Positions 58,576 through 64,000 of a stretch of DNA of 64,000 bases are shown in pieces. The position numbers were made by a program, and so were the translations under genes. The stretch is taken from contig MNCI01029140.1 of the NCBI GenBank assembly GCA_015680685.1, forward strand, positions 189,396 to 253,395, given 5' to 3'. Positions within the stretch are counted from its first letter, which is position 1; the number at the start of each line of letters is the position of its first letter. The DNA comes from Gnetum montanum. Lineage: Eukaryota; Streptophyta; Gnetopsida; Gnetales; Gnetaceae. The notes beneath the pieces were generated by a model. The model did no database searches, was not told the origin of the DNA, and saw nothing but the letters and a program-made list of their open reading frames with translations.

Positions 58576-58580
58576 TCACA

Positions 58581-58850
58581 AGGTTTAACTAATAAAATAA
58601 TAATAAAATCACTAAGTTATGAAAGTTAAACCCTTCCAACGAACTCTAGTAGACATTAAAATGAAATAATATTAAAATAATTAATTTTTCCATGATCACA
58701 ACTTAGCCAAGTGTAATTAACCTAAGTAGATAAAGTACTTAAGTGTTGCAAAGTTACACACCAAATGTTAATCCTTGATCATATTGTGATTATAGATGGT
58801 ACCAAGACCAAAGCACTAGTAGAAAGTGGGACCATCTCAACTAAGGGACA
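58581..58850 (+). other. end of the pol-to-ORF E spacer (A5)
   Basis: Non-coding; aligns with 30766-31030 of A2 (TGAAAGTTAAAC.CTTCCAAC, AAGTTACACA..A.ATGCTAATCC). Confidence 0.7.
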
Positions 58851-61425
58851 AAAGGCCTAAAACTGAAAGAAGCTAACATTGAACTTTGGTACCTTCCTAA
58901 ACTTCACTTTAGAAGATGTCGAATCTCAACTGTAAACCTCTCCCATGTGGTTCTAGTGGGGATTCATACATGGGAGAGACCTACCTCTTATAGAATAACA
59001 AGCAAGCAAATGCCATAGTGAAGATTGAGGACATAAATATGTCCTACTTAGTGGAGGCCATCTTGCAAGCCCTTAGCATGCTTGAAACTAAAGAAAATTT
59101 GGTAGAGATGTCCACACAAGTAGACCTAAAGGTCAAAAAGAAATGGGTCTAGTAGTTCTATGGAGTGAACTACCAGGAGTATGATGCACTAACCATAGCA
59201 GAGCTTACTTATTTCAAGATAGTGTCCTACCACCTCAATCCAATGATGATGTCCAACAAGGTAACTATATTCTACACCTATGTGTATGCCATTATAAGTG
59301 GAAAGTTCCTTATTAACCTTCCACAACTAATGGATTTGAAGATAGAGAAGCAATTCAAGAAAAATGAATGTGGAAGGAAGGCATTTCCTTTTCCATTCCT
59401 TATCAAAAAACTATGCAAAAGGGAAAGGATAGTCCACTACACAAATGATACCATCAGACATGCTCCTACCACCTCTTGGGAAAAGATGATGAAAGATAAG
59501 GCTCATGCCATAACCAACGAAGAGGAGTAATTTCCACCACTGCCTACTCATGAGAAATCAACACTAGAGTTCCACACTACCATTGAGCACATGCATGAAC
59601 TCCATGAGCAACTCCTATAGTAGTAGCAAGTAGGACTAAGTGGTGGTGAATCCTCTATCTACAAACTAGCATTAAGCCATCTCAACAAGGTTTCATGATC
59701 CATCAATAGGATGAAGGATTCAGTATCAATGTTTTCTACCCAAAGGATACAAGTGTTGGCAAGATCAAACCTTAACACTAGAGAGGTAATAGTGTTCCTT
59801 TTTCAACATCAAAAATTTCTAGAAATCTCTAGGAATGCCACTACCTTTTTGGTGCATTTGGAGGAGGATGAGGGGACAACCATTCTAATGATACAGCACC
59901 AAGGGTAGGAAATAGTGATAGATGTGGTAGCTAATGGAGTGGCCAATGCACTTAATACCCTTACAACATCTATACCAAATGTTGCTACACTTAGAGACAT
60001 GTAGGTGTCTATATGTATAGGGAGTAGAATATTTAGCATAGCCCAACACGAGAAGTTGCTAGATCAATTGGTTGAAACCAAGCAACCAATTTCGAATATC
60101 TTTGATATCATAGAAACCATTTCAGCAAACCCGATAGAGTTGATTAAGGATAAGGAAAAAGTCCTTATTTCCAATGCCCAACTTGACATAACCATAGAGT
60201 AGAATCAGTGTTTGGCTATTGAGGTTGTAGAACTAAAGGCCTACCTCACTAATCCCACTATACTCAGCTAGAACATAGTCCAAGGTGAAGCCTTCCAACA
60301 ACTTCAGGTAAAATTGTAGGAGGCTGAGTACACAAAGGAGTTGACAATCTTCAACTAATCCTTACTAGATGCTACTATTTACAACATTCAAAAGGACTTG
60401 TTGGATGTTCTCTAGAAGAACATGAGACTAACCTAGGATAACTACGACTTGCAAAATGTCAAGATGTAGAAAGATCAAATGTCTAAATTCATTTAACAGT
60501 AGTAGGAGTAGCTTGCTAGGGTAAATAATGAATTAAGAAGGTTCGTTATAGAGAATTGAAATCTCTTAATGAAGGAGGTGCCTTCTCTTTGCTAGAAGTT
60601 TGCCATTGTTATTACCACCTAGAAAAATGAGGCTGTTAAATTTGAAATGGCCAAGAACCATTATACGAACCAAGCCAACTCACAAAAGGAGATAAACAAG
60701 AAGCACATCCAATTACCAAAGGTGAAGGTGAATGAGGCCCTTTGATAGCTCTAACAAGGAGGTGATGTTTAGTAGCCCATCTTTCATGAATTGAATGAGT
60801 ACAATAAGGCTAAAATATGCCTTAAGGAGTTGTAGATTGAGGAGATGATGAAGTACATGAAGCTTGCCAACCTATATTACTCAAACCTGATAATGCTAAC
60901 CACCAAAAGGTCAAGGTTAGATTTGGAGAATCAAGTGGCTAGCTTTTATTTTAGAACGAGGAAGAGTTCAAGCACCATAAAGAGATCAAGTAGAAGCTTG
61001 AAACAACAACTGTGAAACTCGAGGTTCTCAAGGTGAAGTTTGTAGATCAGAGATCAATAGTAGAGAACCTAGCCAAAATAATGAATAACTACATGAAGTT
61101 GCAGAATGCACTTATGACATTCGACATTGAACACAAAAATTTTACTACTTGGTTTGTCAACATCAAAGAGTTGTTCCTTGCAATGCCCTATCCTTGGAAT
61201 ATCACTATACCAACCCACATCAACAATGCTATGTGGACTGTGTATGATCCCAAGAATAAGGAGGAGAAGATGAAGACATTGCTAGATCCCTTCCATCTTC
61301 TACTAGAAGTCGTAGCTACAATAGGACAACCACAATAGCAACCTCAACTACAACAACTGTGTGCACCAGATGTAGGAGAAGGTTCTTCGACATTCCAAAA
61401 ACCTCTACCACCTGGGATTGTTTGA
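58851..61425 (+). pseudogene. ORF E, copy E5 (in A5)
   Basis: The most complete decayed copy. The N-terminal domain includes the open piece 59165-59530 (ISGKFLINLPQLMDLKIEKQ, FPFPFLIKKLCKRERIVHYT). A middle region has an open piece at 60005-60202, with coiled-coil patterns until about 61000. The C-terminal open piece 61012-61338 holds LEVLKVKFVDQRSIVENLAK, FTTWFVNIKELFLAMPYPWN, IPTHINNAMWTVYDPKNKEE and MKTLLDPFH. A Gln/Pro tail ends near 61420. No membrane segment or signal peptide is visible, in contrast to a true envelope protein. The LTR follows after about 250 bp. Confidence 0.8.
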
Positions 61426-61661
61426 TTTTCTTCTTTGTCTTCAATCACTAGAGGATTTGAATTATATTTGTTGTCATGGTGTTTAATTTTGTTTCCTAAA
61501 CACTCAGTTTTGTAATGACTATAAATATGTACACTTGGGAACTTAGTGTTTATTTGTGTCAGTTGTATGTTTGTAGTTAGTCAATAATCTCATACCTTCC
61601 CAAAATTTTGTAAAGAACTTGTTCCTCCTTTTGTTCACTTGATGAAAAGTTTTTATTTAGT

Positions 61662-61671
61662 CATGAGGGTA
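61662..61671 (+). other. polypurine tract of A5
   Basis: CATGAGGGTA directly before the TGATGAG of L7. Confidence 0.75.
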
Positions 61672-62476
61672 TGATGAGTCGCATTCATGGTTTGCATCGA
61701 TAGAATCCTATTGATGCATGATCTGATGCATTAAAATGACCCCATCAACATAGTGTTTATCTTTGCGTATAAATACACATTCACTAGCCACATTTATGAC
61801 ATTTTTTATTTAGTGAAGCTATTGCATTTTATTCATTTAAGAGTTAAAATATTTTCTAAGTTCTTGTAGTAGGAGTGAGAAGTGTATGGATCTTTATTCA
61901 ATCACTAATGTACCTGAGCACTTTGGTGTGACCAATAATAAAGACAAGCCATCTTCATAAACCTTGCAACACTTGGAATTAGCTTAATGTTTACTTAATG
62001 CATTTATTATTGATGCACTTTATTTTGATGTCTTTAATTAATTAATTAATAGTGATAATTAATACACATAAGTACAATCATTTTGAGCATATGTTTAATG
62101 CTTTTTAATCCCAATAGCACCTAAAAATTGGTAACCTAACAACATTGCAACATGTTTAGAATGTGTATGGAAAGTAGGAATGGATGCTCATGTTAGGAGT
62201 AGTTAAGAATTAGTTGGTTATTAGATTAATTATTCATTTAATTACTTTATTTTTGTACTTAGTTGTCTTAAAAAGTAAAACATAAAATGCCTTAGTTACG
62301 CTTAACTATACACTTGCACCTCAGAAGTGGAACTCAGAAGACAACGATCACATCCATTAGATTCACTTCCTAGACCCAATGTACTTAGAGAGCTAAAGTT
62401 TGTAGAATTAGACTGATCACTTAGTGAACATTAGTGATTCATATGGTTGGGCATAGGGATTTCTTGCTACTCATCA
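61672..62476 (+). repeat. LTR L7 (3' LTR of A5)
   Basis: 805 bp, TGATGAG...CTCATCA, with TATA 61768-61775 and AATAAA 61937-61942. The U3 has TTGATG/CATCAAC motifs like L3. No PBS follows; the right flank is a reverse LTR fragment. Confidence 0.9.
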
Positions 62477-63049
62477 TCTAGCTAAGGAATCTTAAGAATG
62501 TGATTGTTCTCTTCTCAGTTCTACTTGTGAGGTTCAATGGTATGGTTAAGTGTAACTGAGGCATATGATTTTTATAGCCTTTATAGTTTTATTTATTTCT
62601 CCTAAGCATGAAAATAAAGTAATTAAATGCTTAATTAATCTAGAAACTATCTAATGCCTTAACTAATCCTAACATAAGCATATGTTTTCATCTACCGTAC
62701 ACATTCTGAACATGTTGTAACGTTACTGGGTTACCAACCGTAAACACTACTGGGATTACCAAGAATTAACGTATGCTTGATGTGGTCATGCTTATCTTCA
62801 TTAATTATCTATATTTAATCAATTAATTAAATGAATGAAAGTAAATTACCTAATAGTAAAGTGCATTAACATAGATATTATGCTAGGTCCAAGTGCTGCA
62901 AGGTTTATTAAAAAAGCTTGTCTTTATTGCCACACTGAAGTGTCCAGGTACATCAGTGCTTGAATAAAGATCCAGAAACTTCTCAACTCCTATTACAAGC
63001 ACTTAGAAAATATTGTAACTCTCAAAAGAACAAGCTACAAGAACTCTGC
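62477..63049 (-). repeat. LTR L8: reverse LTR fragment
   Basis: Matches, on the minus strand, the L6 segment from about 16845 to 17440 (GTATGGTTAAGTGTAAYTGAGGCATATG, TAACATAAGCAT, TTGCAAGCACTTA-like words). Both LTR ends are missing: the left part is replaced by L7/A5, the right part is cut by L9 at the TGATGACAC of 63050. This makes it the oldest of the three LTRs here. Confidence 0.8.
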
Positions 63050-63784
63050 TGATGACACATGAAATTGCTCATATTGCTGGTGGTCGCGTTAAGGCACCCA
63101 TGTTATATCATGGGGCGCGATATGGCGTATGCGATATATCATGGGGCGTGATATCGCAATCAGCTGTAATTTCTATAAATAAGAGGCAGCTCTCCCTCAT
63201 TTGCATCCTAGTTTTAGAATAGCGAAGCTCTGGTAGTTTGATCCCTCCAGAGTTAGGCCTTTTCCCGTGTCTGCCCATAGTGTGCTGAATGTAATTGTAC
63301 GGTGTCTTTATTCGAGTGTGCTGTACTTCGAGACGCACATGACTGGCAAAAAAGATCCAGATTATTTCATCATTGTAGCATTTACTTAGTTTATTTATTT
63401 GTTATTTATTTAATGTTATTTATTGCTTTCGTAGTGCGGTGTGAGTAAGACTTGATTACGAGCATCTATGGATGTGTACGGCTAGTTAAGGAATCAGTTA
63501 CTCATCATGATTAGTCTCTCACCCTTAAAATCCTAGAAGCAGAATGAGTACAACTTGGTTATGAGCATTTAAGTGTGATTTCTTGGTTGCCCAGTGGTGT
63601 AGCTAGGATCTACGCTTGGTAACCCAGTGGCGTATTTGGGGTCTACGCTTGGTAATCCCAGTGGCGTACCTAGGCCTATGCTTGGTAGTCCCATTGGTAG
63701 TTGTGCACGAAGTCTAAGATGTATACGGTTGATCAAGGAATCAGTTGCTCATCGCACTTAGGCTAGATTAGATTTCCTTACTGT
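63050..63784 (+). repeat. LTR L9 (GATATCG-type U3, related to L1), right end lost
   Basis: Opens TGATGACAC inside L8. The U3 has GCGATAT/GATATCGC palindromes (63117-63159), then TATAAAT at 63174-63180 and the GGCAAAAAAGATCCAGATTA poly(A)-signal region (AATAAA lost). Similarity with L1 holds to GCTAGATTAGATTTCC, then ends at about 63784, short of the expected TCATCA. Confidence 0.8.
63583..63716. repeat. four-copy 33-bp repeat in L9
   Basis: Units begin TTGGTTGCCCAGTGG, TTGGTAACCCAGTGG, TTGGTAATCCCAGTGG and TTGGTAGTCCCATTGG and end in CTACGC or CTATGC. Other LTRs of the family have two such units (for example L2 near 16080-16130). Confidence 0.85.
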
Positions 63785-64000
63785 TGGCGACCGTTTGGGA
63801 CACGACCGCCAACGAGTGTCCTCGAACAGGATTTAGGTGCCTGCTGGTCTCTGGCAACACCAAGGCCTAGATACCTCCAAATAAACTCAGTAGTTAATGT
63901 GAGTATGTGTGTGTGCTATTGCGGCGTGCAGTTGTGAGAAATGTAACGATTGCGTTGTATGTGAACTACAAATGACTTACTTTAAAGAGATTCAGCCAAC
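63785..64000. other. CpG-rich start of a further repeat, probably another LTR
   Basis: Begins TGTTGGCGACCGTTTGGGAC and soon gives the near-inverse ACGACCGCCAACG. CpG is frequent, unlike the LTR sequence before it. It interrupts L9 and runs off the window, so only the left edge is visible. Confidence 0.45.

Larger units (their letters stand above)
53695..58580 (-). mobile_element. G: reverse-strand Tat-lineage LTR retrotransposon, 5'-truncated
   Basis: On the minus strand, right to left: end of RT/RNase H, a second archaeal-type RNase H, integrase, a long 3'UTR with tandem repeats, polypurine tract, 3' LTR (55059-53695). It was inserted into the 3' LTR of A4. RT, gag and the 5' LTR are lost at the junction with A5 near 58580. 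The CpG content and longer open frames indicate that it is younger than the Athila-like copies. The extra RNase H and repeat-rich 3'UTR are hallmarks of the Tat/Retand group. Confidence 0.8.
58581..62476 (+). mobile_element. A5: 3' part of an Athila-like element (spacer end, ORF E, LTR)
   Basis: Begins with the ACAAGGTTTAACTAATAAAA segment of the family spacer (A2: 30766), followed by ORF E copy E5, a polypurine tract and a complete 3' LTR (L7). Everything upstream was removed at the junction with G. The fusion point shares about five bases (TTCACA/CTCACA), as in illegitimate joining. Confidence 0.8.

Overview
The window looks like a heterochromatic, transposon-packed stretch of a large plant genome. 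I see no intact host gene, no rRNA and no tRNA. The main evidence is LTR retrotransposons of plant-type Ty3/gypsy lineages: Athila-like with a tRNA-Asp primer-binding site, Tat-like with a second archaeal-type RNase H, and a chromovirus. There are also decayed fragments of two plant gene families, a nepenthesin-type aspartyl protease and an arginine decarboxylase. The sequence is AT-rich, CpG-poor and full of in-frame TAG/TAA stops, as expected of old methylated repeats. A gymnosperm or another slow-turnover giant genome would fit, but the sequence alone does not prove it.

Layout. 1-8376: a decayed Tat-like gag-protease, no recognisable RT/integrase, then a downstream ORF ('ORF E', copy E1) and an LTR (L1). 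8377-11007: unassigned DNA, then an aspartyl-protease fragment (-) abutting an arginine-decarboxylase fragment (+). 11008-11490: a copia-type LTR. 11491-11880: a second aspartyl-protease 5' fragment with its promoter. 12720-39600: a chromovirus (element C) split by two insertions. The first is element A2 (15670-34910), an Athila-like element with both LTRs, a tRNA-Asp PBS, gag, pol, ORF E and a GTGTT target-site duplication. A2 is itself interrupted by an inverted, 5'-truncated relative, A3 (16732-about 24100). The second insertion is a 2.9 kb non-coding block (H) in the integrase. 39640-43985: a reverse-strand Athila-like fragment (D). 43986-44399: a third aspartyl-protease 5' fragment. 44400-53694: Athila-like element A4, which has lost ORF E and whose 3' LTR is cut by element G. 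53695-about 58580: G, a reverse-strand Tat-like element with a complete 3' LTR, a tandem-repeat 3'UTR, integrase and RNase H domains, truncated in RT. 58585-62476: A5, the 3' part of an Athila-like element (ORF E and LTR). 62477-64000: a reverse LTR fragment, a second-subfamily LTR, and the start of an unrelated CpG-rich LTR.

How the parts relate. The Athila-like family has the order LTR - tRNA-Asp PBS - gag - protease/RT/RNase H/integrase - about 1 kb spacer - ORF E - polypurine tract - LTR. The LTRs share perfect 7-bp terminal inverted repeats (TGATGAG/CTCATCA), a TATA box and a poly(A) signal, but carry at least three unrelated U3 repeat modules. Two spacers contain a TATA-bearing, U3-like block just upstream of ORF E, which suggests, without proving it, that ORF E may have its own promoter. 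All coding regions are broken. Only two stretches are long and open: 272 codons of ORF E at 4735-5553 and 249 codons of RNase H/zinc-finger at 57573-58322 (-).
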